This document shows, one piece after another, positions 1 to 9,116 of a DNA stretch of 64,000 nucleotides; the first letter of the stretch is position 1, and each line of letters opens with the position of its first letter. The notes beneath the pieces were generated by a model. It did not search any database. It was not told the origin of the DNA and saw only the letters and a program-made list of their open reading frames with translations. The DNA comes from Alteromonadaceae bacterium 2753L.S.0a.02 (GTDB lineage: Bacteria > Pseudomonadota > Gammaproteobacteria > Pseudomonadales > Cellvibrionaceae): positions 3,993,001 through 4,057,000 of the forward strand of contig VISH01000002.1 of the NCBI GenBank assembly GCA_007827375.1. Direction: 5' to 3'. Position numbers and translations under genes: made by a program.

Positions 1-97
1 AGACAAACCGAAAATGCATCAAGGGAAGCTCTGAAAAATCGCCTACTTTCGCGTGGCGGCATCCGTTCCGTCCTGGAGCGCCAGCCCAGTCGATTCT

Positions 98-115
98 CGT
101 TTACTCCAGTAAACG
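98..115. repeat. Perfect palindrome CGTTTACT-CC-AGTAAACG
   Basis: Eight-base arms with a two-base centre. It lies in a GC-richer stretch (40-130) with other short inverted repeats such as TGGAGCGCCA. It could be part of a repetitive extragenic element or of the terminator of a gene left of the window. The rest of 1-416 shows no gene. Confidence 0.45.
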
Positions 116-137
116 CAGGGCTTGTGGGCGGTTCTTT

Positions 138-237
138 CTATTACGAGAAAACTATTACGGGAAAGCTATTACTGGAAAGCTATTACAGCAAAGCAATCAC
201 AGGAAAGCTATCCACAAGAAAACTTCACACAAGAAAA
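138..237. repeat. Degenerate 14-bp tandem repeat, about seven units
   Basis: Units of 14-15 bp follow one another without spacers. The clearest are CTATTACGGGAAAG (152-165), CTATTACTGGAAAG (166-179) and CTATTACAGCAAAG (180-193). The copies decay to the right and end with CTTCACACAAGAAAA (223-237). No ORF of any size runs through it. It may be slipped-strand repeat DNA or a cluster of binding sites; function unknown. Confidence 0.75.
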
Positions 238-416
238 ATATTCTTTAATTTCAGAAATTCCCGAGTTTTGTGTATTTAACAACGTTTAATGTGGCTGCAC
301 CAAAAGTACGAAAATATAGCAGGAGTGGCCGCGTTATTCGATAAAAATCGATAATAAAACGGTGATATCGAGGAAATTTTTGAAGAAAGCGAAAACTCGA
401 AAATGCTTAACCACCT

Positions 417-451
417 GGAAGCACTGTCGGCACCTCGCCGGCAGTGCTTCC
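417..451. terminator. Strong hairpin downstream of the Ig-like/CBM gene
   Basis: Arms GGAAGCACTG and CAGTGCTTCC, with inner pairing, lie just past the stop of the minus-strand gene at 479. There is no clear T run on either strand, so it is either a weak intrinsic terminator or an mRNA 3'-end stabiliser. The arm sequence resembles the hairpin at 2650-2674. Confidence 0.5.
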
Positions 452-478
452 ATTTAGGATTAGTACGCCAGCGACTCT

Positions 479-2155
479 TTAAAATTCACACACAAATTCC
501 CAAGATGCGGCTCCAGGCACGGCTGTGGTGTACCAAAGTGCGCGATATACTGCGCCTTCGTATCTCATCAGGTCTCCAGAATTGGCATGATTGTAGGGGC
601 CGCCCAACCAGTCTTGTGCCGTCCAGTTGGGATAGGCATTCACAGAAGGCCAATCGACACCCGCAAGCTCACAGCCACTCGCCGGCGTAACATCAATTTG
701 CTGGGTTTTTTCAAAAATGTCGCCTCGGTCGTTTGTTACCCGAGCCGTAAGGGTATGGCTACCCGCTTCCGCAAGCCAATTATGTTCGGCGTCTATTTCA
801 TAGGAAGCTTCGCTCGGCGAGGTGCCCGCGAAACCCAGGGATTCACCATCCACCAATAGCTCCACCGTTTCGGGATGATAGATATCGAAAACCGCAGTTT
901 CGAAAGTTACATTTACACCCTGCTTCAGCACGCTTGAAGCCTTAATGAATAGCTGTGGCTCAGATTCATAACCCGACAACACTTGCAGTGTGGTTTGCAA
1001 GCTGCCACCGTTGTGAAAATACGCGCTAATGACGTACTCGCCAATTTGTGCTGGCATTTCGAATAAATCCGTGAATTTAGCCCAGAGATAACCGCTACCA
1101 CCCGAGCTGGAGGAACCACTGGTTTGCCAGGCGGCAATACTGACTGCGTTACCATCCGGCCCGGTGATCGACACAGATGGCGCGGATGCAGCGCTGGGGT
1201 GCCAGGATTGATAAGAAAAGGAGCTGCGTTGCCCCTGGTAGCCGATGCTTGGCCGGGTGGAAAATCTCGGTGGGTCGATGGCATTTGGGTCAGTAACGCT
1301 GAAGCTTGAATCCTGCTTGAGTGAGAGTTCCGCATCCCAGCTCACAACCACCGTGTACTCACCAATTGTCGCCGGTGTAAGCGTTGTTTGCACCGTCCAA
1401 TTGTTGGAAGGCCCGCCGCTGGAAGAACCACCACTACTGCTACTGGCGACACTAACGCCATCGGGGTCATAGATTGCTATGGTAGGTTGATCACTCTTCA
1501 CGGGATGAAAAGACTCTGCGGTTACTGTAATCGATTCACCCAATTCAATTTCATCTGCATGGCTCACATTCAAAGTAGGCTGTGCATCGACAACCTGAAA
1601 ATCGTGCTGAGCTGTGTCAACGTTGCCATCTGCATCAGCAATGGATACCACCAACGCATAGTCACCAGCAGACCTTGGGGTCCACTCACCGGACAATTCA
1701 ACGCTGGCAATTTCAACGGGTGCCCCCAAACTCTGATCGAGGTATTCCGGCAATGTTAAAAAGCCGTCATCATTCACATACACCACTAAACCGTAGCTAA
1801 TAATATCGCCGTCCGCATCACTACCAGAGCCTGCAAAAGAATAGGTTCCACCAAGATAAAGTGTATCGCCGTATTGATAAATCACACTCGCTTCAGGCGC
1901 AACACCTTCGGGCTCAGTATCGCAGGCGCCGAGATCCTCCCAGCTATAAACCGCCCAACTATCGACACCGGGGGTAGACCAGGCACACCAATCGTAAAGG
2001 CATTGGTAAGCGTGTTCATTATTTTGATAAACCTGGCCAGCACTGGCCTGGCCAAGACTAAAATCCGGTAAGACACTACAATCATAAGCCTCGACAGCAG
2101 CAGACATGCATAACGATAGTGCGGGCAGCGCTGCCCACAACATTGACTTTTTCAT
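479..2155 (-). CDS. Secreted carbohydrate-binding protein with Ig-like repeats and CBM5/12-like end modules
   Basis: The 558-residue product has a signal peptide (residues 1-23, MKKSMLWAALPALSLCMSAA...). Residues about 24-80 form a Cys/Trp-rich module with YQC...WCAW...PG..SW...LGACD, as in chitin-binding-like modules of marine bacteria. The middle holds several Ig/PKD-like beta repeats of about 90 residues, two of them with short Gly/Ser runs. The last 65 residues have NYPNWTAQDW-type aromatic spacing, YEGAVYRALWYT, PG..SW and a final Cys, which fits a CBM5/12 fold. No catalytic domain is visible, so it probably binds an insoluble polysaccharide (chitin or cellulose) or acts as an adhesin. 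It is transcribed alone, with a hairpin downstream. The modules were recognised by eye; the ligand is unknown. Confidence 0.72.
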   Translation of the reverse strand: MKKSMLWAALPALSLCMSAAVEAYDCSVLPDFSLGQASAGQVYQNNEHAYQCLYDWCAWSTPGVDSWAVYSWEDLGACDTEPEGVAPEASVIYQYGDTLYLGGTYSFAGSGSDADGDIISYGLVVYVNDDGFLTLPEYLDQSLGAPVEIASVELSGEWTPRSAGDYALVVSIADADGNVDTAQHDFQVVDAQPTLNVSHADEIELGESITVTAESFHPVKSDQPTIAIYDPDGVSVASSSSGGSSSGGPSNNWTVQTTLTPATIGEYTVVVSWDAELSLKQDSSFSVTDPNAIDPPRFSTRPSIGYQGQRSSFSYQSWHPSAASAPSVSITGPDGNAVSIAAWQTSGSSSSGGSGYLWAKFTDLFEMPAQIGEYVISAYFHNGGSLQTTLQVLSGYESEPQLFIKASSVLKQGVNVTFETAVFDIYHPETVELLVDGESLGFAGTSPSEASYEIDAEHNWLAEAGSHTLTARVTNDRGDIFEKTQQIDVTPASGCELAGVDWPSVNAYPNWTAQDWLGGPYNHANSGDLMRYEGAVYRALWYTTAVPGAASWEFVCEF

Positions 2156-2644
2156 GGTTTTTCCTCAGAGAATTTAGTTATTTTTCAGTTATACAACCAC
2201 TGAGTAGCAGCACATTGAACACTGCCGCAATCCGTTACATCAGGTACATCGAGCGCCCTGTAAACTTTGAAAAGAGGGGGGGAAGAAATTCAGCTCATTC
2301 AGAACTTTACCACATAGACATTTCCAGCTTGGGGTATTAAGCGCCATTTGTGGCTGGTAAAATATTCACTGAAAAGTAAAGAACTCATTAAGCGTTTAGG
2401 AAATATATTTTTTTACGGTTTTGGTTTTTCACGACTGCTAACAAAGGAAACATATTATACTGGTGTTTTTATACGCTTGGTTAAAGTTGCCATAAATTAT
2501 GACAGCAGAATGAACAATATATTATTTTACAGGCGTATTTTAGGTATGCATCTGGCACACACAAAATATTCACTATGCAATAATTTAGGGAATAGCCATT
2601 CATTTGATAAATTCGTGTTTATTAAGCTATCTCTTAAGCATACA
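2156..2644. other. Gene-free AT-rich intergenic region
   Basis: It separates two minus-strand secreted-protein genes and must contain the promoter of the left one. A run of seven G lies near 2275. The 99-codon plus-strand ORF at 2348-2647 has no good ribosome-binding site and an unremarkable composition, so it is not called. Confidence 0.5.
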
Positions 2645-2674
2645 TAAAAAAGGAAGCACACGCGGTGCTTCCTT
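2645..2674 (-). terminator. Rho-independent terminator of the cytochrome-lectin gene
   Basis: On the minus strand the arms AAGGAAGCAC and GTGCTTCCTT enclose a five-base loop and are followed by a T run. It lies 25 bp past the stop at 2699. Confidence 0.75.
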
Positions 2675-2698
2675 CAGAAAATAAAACCCGTAATAAAT

Positions 2699-5161
2699 TT
2701 ATTCGATGCGCCAACGTTGGCTGGGCCATGAAGGATCGAGCCCTTGGGATTTTATGTCTGCGTAATCCCCTGCATTGGTTACGGTTAAGTATTTACCGGT
2801 CCATACGTTTTTAAAACGAACCTCGGTACTGCCCAACACTGGTTCAATAATCCACTTTTCACTGCCCCAGTCGTCGACATATTCGTACATCACCACATCG
2901 GCATATTCGGCATCGCTTTGGCTGTTGAGGTAGCTTCCTGTCCACACATTTTTCAAACGCACATAGCCGGTACCCGATATGGGTTCGATAAGCCAATCCT
3001 GACTGCTCCAACTGCCATCGTAGGGTTGTGCTTTGGTGGCAGCATTGTTTTGCGTGTTGCTAGCCGTTAACAAACGCCCGGACCAAGCGCTAACAACATT
3101 GCCTGTGTAAGCGACGGGTGCGTCGGAGCAATAATTAAACTTAACAACATAATTTTCACACTGCCCATCGTTTTGATCGCTGTTATTACACACCAATCCA
3201 TAGCGATCGAATTGCGCAAGGCGATCTACAGGTCCAGCAACAGCAGCCGTCCACCCGGTGCTGATACTCGACGATGCTTCAATACCGCTAACCGTTTTAC
3301 CGACACACACATTACTGTGATCAGAACGTCTCTCAAAATCGCCGTTGTAGCTCGGTGAATCGGTGTTGTACCAGCCAGTATAGGAAATTACACCATCAGA
3401 ATCGGTGCACTGGTAGCGCACTCGGAAGTCATTACACTGGCCATCACTTTGTTTGCTCTTTTCGCAGATCACACCATCCTGGGCATTAAAAACCGTAAGC
3501 GTATCGGAAAACTGTGCCGGCCGCAGTTCAACATCACTATCGACAGTGTGCGCGGTGATATACCCCGGGTCTTCACAATAACTCAGTAACTCGGTAAATT
3601 CATCGCGCGCTTGCACGAAGGTTTCACTGTCACCCTCACTGCCTTCCAAAAATGGATTGTCGCGATTGATCCAGGTGTACAAACTGGTATTAGCGCTACC
3701 GGTTGGTGGTGAGTTTGCGGGCATAACATCACCAATCCCCACTTCACCAGCACCTGAAATAACATCCCGGATGGAGGGAATAAGTGAACCAGGAACACCG
3801 CCATCCGGCGGTACACCTGCTTGTAAACCCAATTTTATCGAGTTGTAGCCAACCGAGTGACAACCGTTCGCACAGGTATTTTGCTCATTATTAAACGCTG
3901 CAAAATGATTCATAAATTTAAAGGTTTCGCCCACAATTTGGTATTTACCAAAACTACCGAAATAACCTGTCATGGCGCGCCCAAAGGTGTCGTGGCCATC
4001 GTTTAATAAACCAAATCGATGCAGGAATGGTGCAATTCGAGGTGTTGCGATATAAGGACCGGCAACGTGACAGTCAACACAGGGAATACTTTGTGCGAGC
4101 TCCATGGGTTGATCCCAATATTCATATTCCGTCGAGCCAGGCAAGGCATTGGCCGCAACCGTTGGTGACACAATTTCTACCGACGCCGCTTTAACTGTAC
4201 CAGGGGTACCATCGGGGCGGGTTACGGGAATATCGTGGTTTTTCGCTTTGAAAAAACAGGTTTTACCGTTGCTGCGATTGTGCATTAACATTTCGATGGA
4301 AATACCCAAAACAAAAGGCGGCTCTGTTACGAAATTTTCACCCTTATCGTTTTGTAACCAGCGACAGGCAAATAGCAGATCAACTTCATCGGTAACCGCA
4401 CGATGATCCATATAATCGTGCACCGCTTTACCATCATCGGCAAACAAATGCCCAGTGGCACAATTTAAATCGTTGGGAATATCGCCATCATCAAATTCCA
4501 ATTCGTCTTTACAGGTATCCACATATTCCGATAAAGACTCTTCTTCGACCACATAGGCGTATACCACATTTGTGGGTGAGGTTTGCCCGAGAAAATCAGT
4601 CATATCCAGCGTTACGCGATGAGAACCGACGCTGGTGAAAGTGTGTTCCAAAGAGGCAATATTGTTAGTGTTACGATGGTAGGTAACCTGGGTTTCCTTG
4701 GTGCCATCACCGAAATCCCACTGCAGAGTGCAAGGTGCGGCATAACAGTCTGAGCCTCGCGCACTAAAAACGGATGTGAGCGGACCGGGACCTACCAAGT
4801 TATTCGATAAATGCGATGTGGCTAGAGGCAGCTCAACATCAGTGGGCGGCAGAATTAGATTCGCCAGATTTTTAGCGCATTCACCCACACAAGCACCGGC
4901 ATCTCCTAACGGCATGGAATTGCTTATCTTAAGTTCGATGCTTGAATTGGTGTATTTACTCAAATCGATGGGTATTGGGCTGGACGAAGGCCCCGCCGGC
5001 GAACTGTGACAGCCAGAACACAAGGTGCTGTAATCGGATGCTGCATCGCCATAGCTGTAGGCGCTGAATAACAGCGCACTTAAAAATCCTGTGCCTATTA
5101 CCAATAAGCCCCGCAACGTTGCCATACCACGTCGCCGGCCTATCAACTCTTTGTTCCTCAT
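2699..5161 (-). CDS. Secreted multidomain c-type cytochrome with PKD, mucin-WxxW-like and ricin-type modules
   Basis: I place the start at the ATG at 5161, seven bases after AGAGGGA; a TTG 18 bp upstream has no such site. The product is about 820 residues with a signal peptide. Visible in order: haem motif CSGCH (residues 48-52); a PKD-like domain (about 125-205, WDFGDGT and HTFTSVGSHRVTL); a central region with CVDCH (about 360) and a non-standard CANGCH (about 430, CX3CH); a Cys-rich part (about 530-665) with GQCNDFRVRYQC, GWYNTDSPSYNGDFE and GQCENYVVKFNYC, resembling the mucin WxxW domain; and a C-terminal beta-trefoil with repeated KNVWTG.YL and W.IEP, as in ricin-type lectins. It probably carries electrons while bound to a glycan. 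A role beside oxidative polysaccharide enzymes is inference. The closest functional parallel I know is the cytochrome-CBM proteins of Cellvibrio. Confidence 0.7.
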   Translation of the reverse strand: MRNKELIGRRRGMATLRGLLVIGTGFLSALLFSAYSYGDAASDYSTLCSGCHSSPAGPSSSPIPIDLSKYTNSSIELKISNSMPLGDAGACVGECAKNLANLILPPTDVELPLATSHLSNNLVGPGPLTSVFSARGSDCYAAPCTLQWDFGDGTKETQVTYHRNTNNIASLEHTFTSVGSHRVTLDMTDFLGQTSPTNVVYAYVVEEESLSEYVDTCKDELEFDDGDIPNDLNCATGHLFADDGKAVHDYMDHRAVTDEVDLLFACRWLQNDKGENFVTEPPFVLGISIEMLMHNRSNGKTCFFKAKNHDIPVTRPDGTPGTVKAASVEIVSPTVAANALPGSTEYEYWDQPMELAQSIPCVDCHVAGPYIATPRIAPFLHRFGLLNDGHDTFGRAMTGYFGSFGKYQIVGETFKFMNHFAAFNNEQNTCANGCHSVGYNSIKLGLQAGVPPDGGVPGSLIPSIRDVISGAGEVGIGDVMPANSPPTGSANTSLYTWINRDNPFLEGSEGDSETFVQARDEFTELLSYCEDPGYITAHTVDSDVELRPAQFSDTLTVFNAQDGVICEKSKQSDGQCNDFRVRYQCTDSDGVISYTGWYNTDSPSYNGDFERRSDHSNVCVGKTVSGIEASSSISTGWTAAVAGPVDRLAQFDRYGLVCNNSDQNDGQCENYVVKFNYCSDAPVAYTGNVVSAWSGRLLTASNTQNNAATKAQPYDGSWSSQDWLIEPISGTGYVRLKNVWTGSYLNSQSDAEYADVVMYEYVDDWGSEKWIIEPVLGSTEVRFKNVWTGKYLTVTNAGDYADIKSQGLDPSWPSQRWRIE

Positions 5162-5179
5162 AAGAAATCCCTCTAACAA

Positions 5180-6126
5180 ATTTTTATATTTTTGGCGCGG
5201 CGGTTAGGTAGGGCATATCGTTATTTAGCGTATTTTTTTGGGAGCAATAAAGGCTTTAGAAGACAGGTGCCAACAGAGCACACCTCAGAAGCTGGGGGAG
5301 TAGATTAGCGGAGTTTACCCCATTTTGTAAACGTTTACTTTTTGATGATATTTCAACCAACTGTGACGTCGATAAATTTGAAGGTATGACTGAATTTACT
5401 GTGGCAAATGTTGGGGATGGATTGAACGGCTGTAACGGTTGAAGAAGACCGCTTGTAAGTACTCTCAAAAGCACGCCGAAAAAAACGTATTGGGAGGCTA
5501 AATAACGTGAAATCGATGGGTAAAGCTACACTCAGACTATTTTTTACATAAAACCCTTAATGTAAACTTTTCGGAAAAAGCGATTTTCTTTGACGCTAAA
5601 ATTGAAATTCATATTGAGTAAATTGCACCTAATATACGCGAAAATAACAATATGAAAGCAAGAAATTAGTCACATAAAATGACGTATATATTATTATTGT
5701 GTCACCCCCATAAACACCACTTTGGTCACTGAAGGATAGTTTTGGTGCCAGTTTATTTAATTTGGTTTTATGATCAAACCGTTCATATAGCAAAATATTT
5801 GCTTTGCAACATTCTGAAAACAGGCAAAACGAGACATCAAATCAAACGTGAACGAGCGTAAATGCTCAAACTTGACGACTCAAAACAGGATAAGCAAGCG
5901 CCTGGCTGTGCGATCTCGAGTTGGAGCGCTTTCAACAATAAACTTGGGCACAGTGGTCACTCGGGTTTACACTAACTACCCGCCTAATTTACTAATTAAA
6001 GAGAAAGCGGTGCGTCCGCGCAGAGTGTGAAGCTTACATGGCGACAAAACATGACAAGGCTTTTTGCTTGTTTAAGATAACTTAATATCAAACACCCCAA
6101 CACCTATAAAAACATTAAGGATCACT
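5180..6126. other. Intergenic region between divergent cytochrome-lectin and CE6 genes
   Basis: About 950 bp with no convincing gene. It holds the divergent promoters and the GTAAACGTTTAC palindrome. A 60-codon plus-strand ORF (5848-6030) lacks a recognisable ribosome-binding site and is not called. Confidence 0.5.
5327..5338. promoter_or_regulatory. Possible LacI-family operator GTAAACGTTTAC
   Basis: A perfect 12-bp palindrome about 165 bp upstream of the cytochrome-lectin start. The sequence is typical of LacI/GalR-family operators. No LacI-type gene is in the window, so the regulator is unknown. Confidence 0.4.
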
Positions 6127-6954
6127 ATGGCCGCTTTGCCAAGATTTATATTCGCTTGCTGTATTCTGTCCTTCGTAGCTAGCTATTCCTCTGCTCAAGA
6201 TAAAAACTTTCATATCTATCTTGCCTTTGGACAGTCCAACATGGAAGGCGTTGCCGATATTGCCAAACAGGATACAAATACCAACCCCAGATTTCAGGCA
6301 ATAGAAAGTTATGACTGCGAGAAAAATCTGGGGCGTAAATACGGAGTGTGGTACACAGCCACACCACCCATGTTCGGCTGCTGGGGAAAATTGAGCCTTG
6401 CAGATTCCTTCGGTAGAGAAATGATAAAACGCTTACCCAAACACATACGCATAGGCATTGTACCAACGGCGGTGGGCGGTGCCGACATCGCTGTATTCCA
6501 AAAAGGCGCACCGGTAGGCGTTGGAAAATACGGTAAAGAAAAAATCCCGCCACAATTTCCCGGTGGCTACGCCTGGCTGGTAGACCTTGCAAAAAAAGCG
6601 CAGCAAAAAGGCGTAATTAAAGGAATATTGCTGCATCAAGGCGAAACAAATAACGGCCAGCAAGATTGGAAAAACAAGGTTTCTGGCATTGTAGAGAATT
6701 TAAAAAAGGATCTGAATCTGGGCGATATTCCTCTTCTCGCAGGAGAAACACTTCACGGCGGCTGTTGCGATTTACACAATCAACAGATCGCTCAACTGCC
6801 AACTATCATGAACGCCTACGTTATATCGGCACAAGATTTGGCCGGCGCAGACGAAGCGCATTTTACCGCAGACTCTTATCGCAAACTGGGTGTGCGATAT
6901 GCTGAAAAAATGCTGGAAATTAATTACGAAAAGCTTGTGAAACCGAAGCACTGA
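6127..6954 (+). CDS. Secreted carbohydrate esterase, CE6/SASA family (acetyl xylan esterase-like)
   Basis: The 275-residue product follows a good ribosome-binding site (AAGGATC, five bases before ATG) and begins with a signal peptide cut near SSAQ (about residue 23). The SGNH-like family landmarks are present: the nucleophile block GQSNMEG (Ser37), HQGE (170-173) and a C-terminal D..H (Asp242, His245, in ADEAHF). The length is normal for CE6 enzymes, which remove acetyl groups from xylan or other sugars in the periplasm or outside the cell. With two GH10 xylanases in the window a role in xylan deacetylation is plausible. A sialate O-acetylesterase-like specificity cannot be excluded. It appears monocistronic. 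Confidence 0.82.
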   Translation: MAALPRFIFACCILSFVASYSSAQDKNFHIYLAFGQSNMEGVADIAKQDTNTNPRFQAIESYDCEKNLGRKYGVWYTATPPMFGCWGKLSLADSFGREMIKRLPKHIRIGIVPTAVGGADIAVFQKGAPVGVGKYGKEKIPPQFPGGYAWLVDLAKKAQQKGVIKGILLHQGETNNGQQDWKNKVSGIVENLKKDLNLGDIPLLAGETLHGGCCDLHNQQIAQLPTIMNAYVISAQDLAGADEAHFTADSYRKLGVRYAEKMLEINYEKLVKPKH

Positions 6955-7189
6955 AATATAGCCGTCACTGAGCCTTTCGGGTTAATGTGTGAGAGGCATT
7001 TTTTAGTTTAATCAAGGCTATACAACTTGATCTTTGGTGGCAGGCCCGCACCCCAGGAAAAAAGCATATAGCCTTCCTCACATAATCCCATTCAATTCTT
7101 ATTCAAATCATATTAAATATAGAACTATATATTTTGAATGTTTTTTATTTTTAACCCTTACATAATCCTACAACTTCCACATCACTATT

Positions 7190-8116
7190 TTACACCCCAC
7201 CCGCCAAACGCCGCATTTGTTCAATATCCCGCCGTGGTGGTGCGCCAAACATGCGTGCATATTCCCGGCTAAATTGCGACGGACTTTCGTAGCCCACTTC
7301 GTAGGCCGCACTGGAAGCGTCGAGGTGGTCGTTGAGCATCATGCGCTTTGCTTCATTTAAACGTAGCCATTTCTGATATTTCAGCGGGCTCATTGCGGTA
7401 AGTTGTTTAAAGTGATGGTGGAAAGTGGGTGTGCTCATTTGTACTTGCGCGGCGAGATCTTCAACGCGCAAGGCTTGGTTGTAATTGAGTTTAAGCCAAT
7501 CTATAGCTTTGGATATGCGATGCCCCTGGCTGTCGACTGAAGCGATCTGTCGCAACAAACCTGCCTGGTCACTCAACAGCAAGCGATAGTGAATTTCGCG
7601 TTTAATGAGTGGTGCCAGTATGTCAATGGCCGGAGGCTCGTCCAATAAATCCAGCAAGCGCTTAAAGGGCTCCATAAGTGATGTGGTCATCGTACCCAGG
7701 CCCACACTGCGGCTCGCGGAGGACTCGCCCCGTTGCGGCAACCCGATTTGAGCGGTGAGTTCGGTAAGCATGCGAATATCCAGCTTTAATACCAAACCAA
7801 GACAAGGTTGCTGAGCGTTGGCTTCGACCACTTGAGAGAGTGCCGGTAAATCGAGGGATGTAATTAAAAAATTGGAAGTGTTGTACGGAAAAACCTTCTC
7901 ACCAACAAGCATTTGTTTGGTGCCTTGAACCACCAGTACCACACTCGGCTCCACCAAACAGTGACAGGGCTCAGAGGCTTCGTCGCGACGGAAGAAGAGC
8001 AGATTGGGCAGCGGCGTTGGCCAGTCTGCCGTGCAATGAACGCGCGCAGCGATCGCCCGCCCCATTGCCTGTTGCAGGGGGACAAGACTTTGAATCATGG
8101 GAGTATTCGGTCTCAT
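7190..8116 (-). CDS. AraC-family transcriptional regulator (cupin N-terminal type)
   Basis: The 308-residue protein has an N-terminal AraC_N effector domain (about 10-190, with EPCHCLVEPSVVLVVQGTKQ) and two C-terminal helix-turn-helix motifs (about 200-300, ending in YESPSQFSREYARMFGAPPRRD). The ATG follows GAGGT at eight bases. It is divergent from the SDR-cupin gene pair across 211 bp, an arrangement commonly seen for AraC_N regulators of small oxidoreductase operons, so it probably controls that pair. The effector is not predictable. Confidence 0.88.
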   Translation of the reverse strand: MRPNTPMIQSLVPLQQAMGRAIAARVHCTADWPTPLPNLLFFRRDEASEPCHCLVEPSVVLVVQGTKQMLVGEKVFPYNTSNFLITSLDLPALSQVVEANAQQPCLGLVLKLDIRMLTELTAQIGLPQRGESSASRSVGLGTMTTSLMEPFKRLLDLLDEPPAIDILAPLIKREIHYRLLLSDQAGLLRQIASVDSQGHRISKAIDWLKLNYNQALRVEDLAAQVQMSTPTFHHHFKQLTAMSPLKYQKWLRLNEAKRMMLNDHLDASSAAYEVGYESPSQFSREYARMFGAPPRRDIEQMRRLAGGV

Positions 8117-8327
8117 TTGTGGTGTACCTCTGTAGTGTTCACTCTATACCTGCCCGGCACCAAAAACCACTATAAAACTTAAACTTCATAGGATTAGGCA
8201 ATAATATGACCGGATTATTCTAACGATTCAATGACTCTTCCTGCAAAAATAACTTCACTGGCTTACGGGACAAATTGCAACACCCTTGCCCAGAAGACCC
8301 TTGAACACAACCCCTGAGGAGAACGAA

Positions 8328-9074
8328 ATGATCGATAACATTACCGGCAAAGTGATCGTAATTACTGGCGCCAGCAGTGGTATGGGCGAAGCAGCCGCGC
8401 GGCACCTGGCAGCGTGTGGAGCGAGTGTCGTACTGGCTGCACGCCGCGAGGAACGCATAGCGGCACTGCAAGATGAATTAATTACGGCTGGTTACCAAGC
8501 CAAGGCCGTAGCAACTGATGTTGGCAATGCCGAGCAGATGAAACGCTTAATCAACACCACCGTAGCGACCTTCGGTAAAGTCGATGTGTTGATTAACAAC
8601 GCAGGTCTCATGCCCTTGGCCCCGCTGGAGGAGTTAAAAATCGACGAGTGGGATCAAATGATTGATGTGAACTTGAAAGGCACGCTTTACGGAATTGCGG
8701 CCGCCCTACCCCAAATGATTGAACAGAAGTCTGGCCATATTATTAATGTGTCGTCCGTTTACGGCCACAAACTCGGCCCTGCGGCCACAGTGTATTGCGC
8801 CACCAAACACGCCGTGCGTACGCTCTCAGAAGGGCTGCGACAAGAAGTGAAACCCTACAACATTCGCACCACGATTATTTCACCCGGAGCGGTCGCTACC
8901 GAATTGTTGGAGCATATCAGCAACAAAGAAATTCAGTCACAGACCAAAGAGTTTGTTAATCAGATCGCGATACCCGCTGATACCTTCGCGCGCATGGTGG
9001 CCTTTGCGATTAACGAGCCCGAGAATGTCGATGTTAACGAAATTTTGTTCCGCCCAACCTCGCAACCCATTTAG
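8328..9074 (+). CDS. Short-chain dehydrogenase/reductase
   Basis: I choose the ATG at 8328, preceded by GAGGAG at six bases; an in-frame start 42 bp upstream lacks such a site. The 248-residue product has the classical SDR landmarks: TGASSGMG for NAD(P), NNAG, the catalytic Ser in NVSSVYGH, and YCATKHA with Tyr and Lys. It resembles the NADP-dependent SDRs often found next to AraC_N regulators. The substrate is unknown. The cupin gene follows 42 bp downstream, probably in one transcript. Confidence 0.87.
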   Translation: MIDNITGKVIVITGASSGMGEAAARHLAACGASVVLAARREERIAALQDELITAGYQAKAVATDVGNAEQMKRLINTTVATFGKVDVLINNAGLMPLAPLEELKIDEWDQMIDVNLKGTLYGIAAALPQMIEQKSGHIINVSSVYGHKLGPAATVYCATKHAVRTLSEGLRQEVKPYNIRTTIISPGAVATELLEHISNKEIQSQTKEFVNQIAIPADTFARMVAFAINEPENVDVNEILFRPTSQPI

Positions 9075-9116
9075 GGACTATCCCATTTATTCATTCCCCC
9101 CGTAAAGAGAGGTCTT

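Noticed and set aside
138..237. CRISPR array
   Set aside because: Units are 14-15 bp and directly adjacent with no spacers, and no cas gene is present.
2348..2647. 99-codon plus-strand ORF in an intergenic region
   Set aside because: No ribosome-binding site, odd composition, and it runs into the terminator of the opposite gene.
5848..6030. 60-codon plus-strand ORF before the CE6 gene
   Set aside because: No start signal and no recognisable protein features; likely chance.
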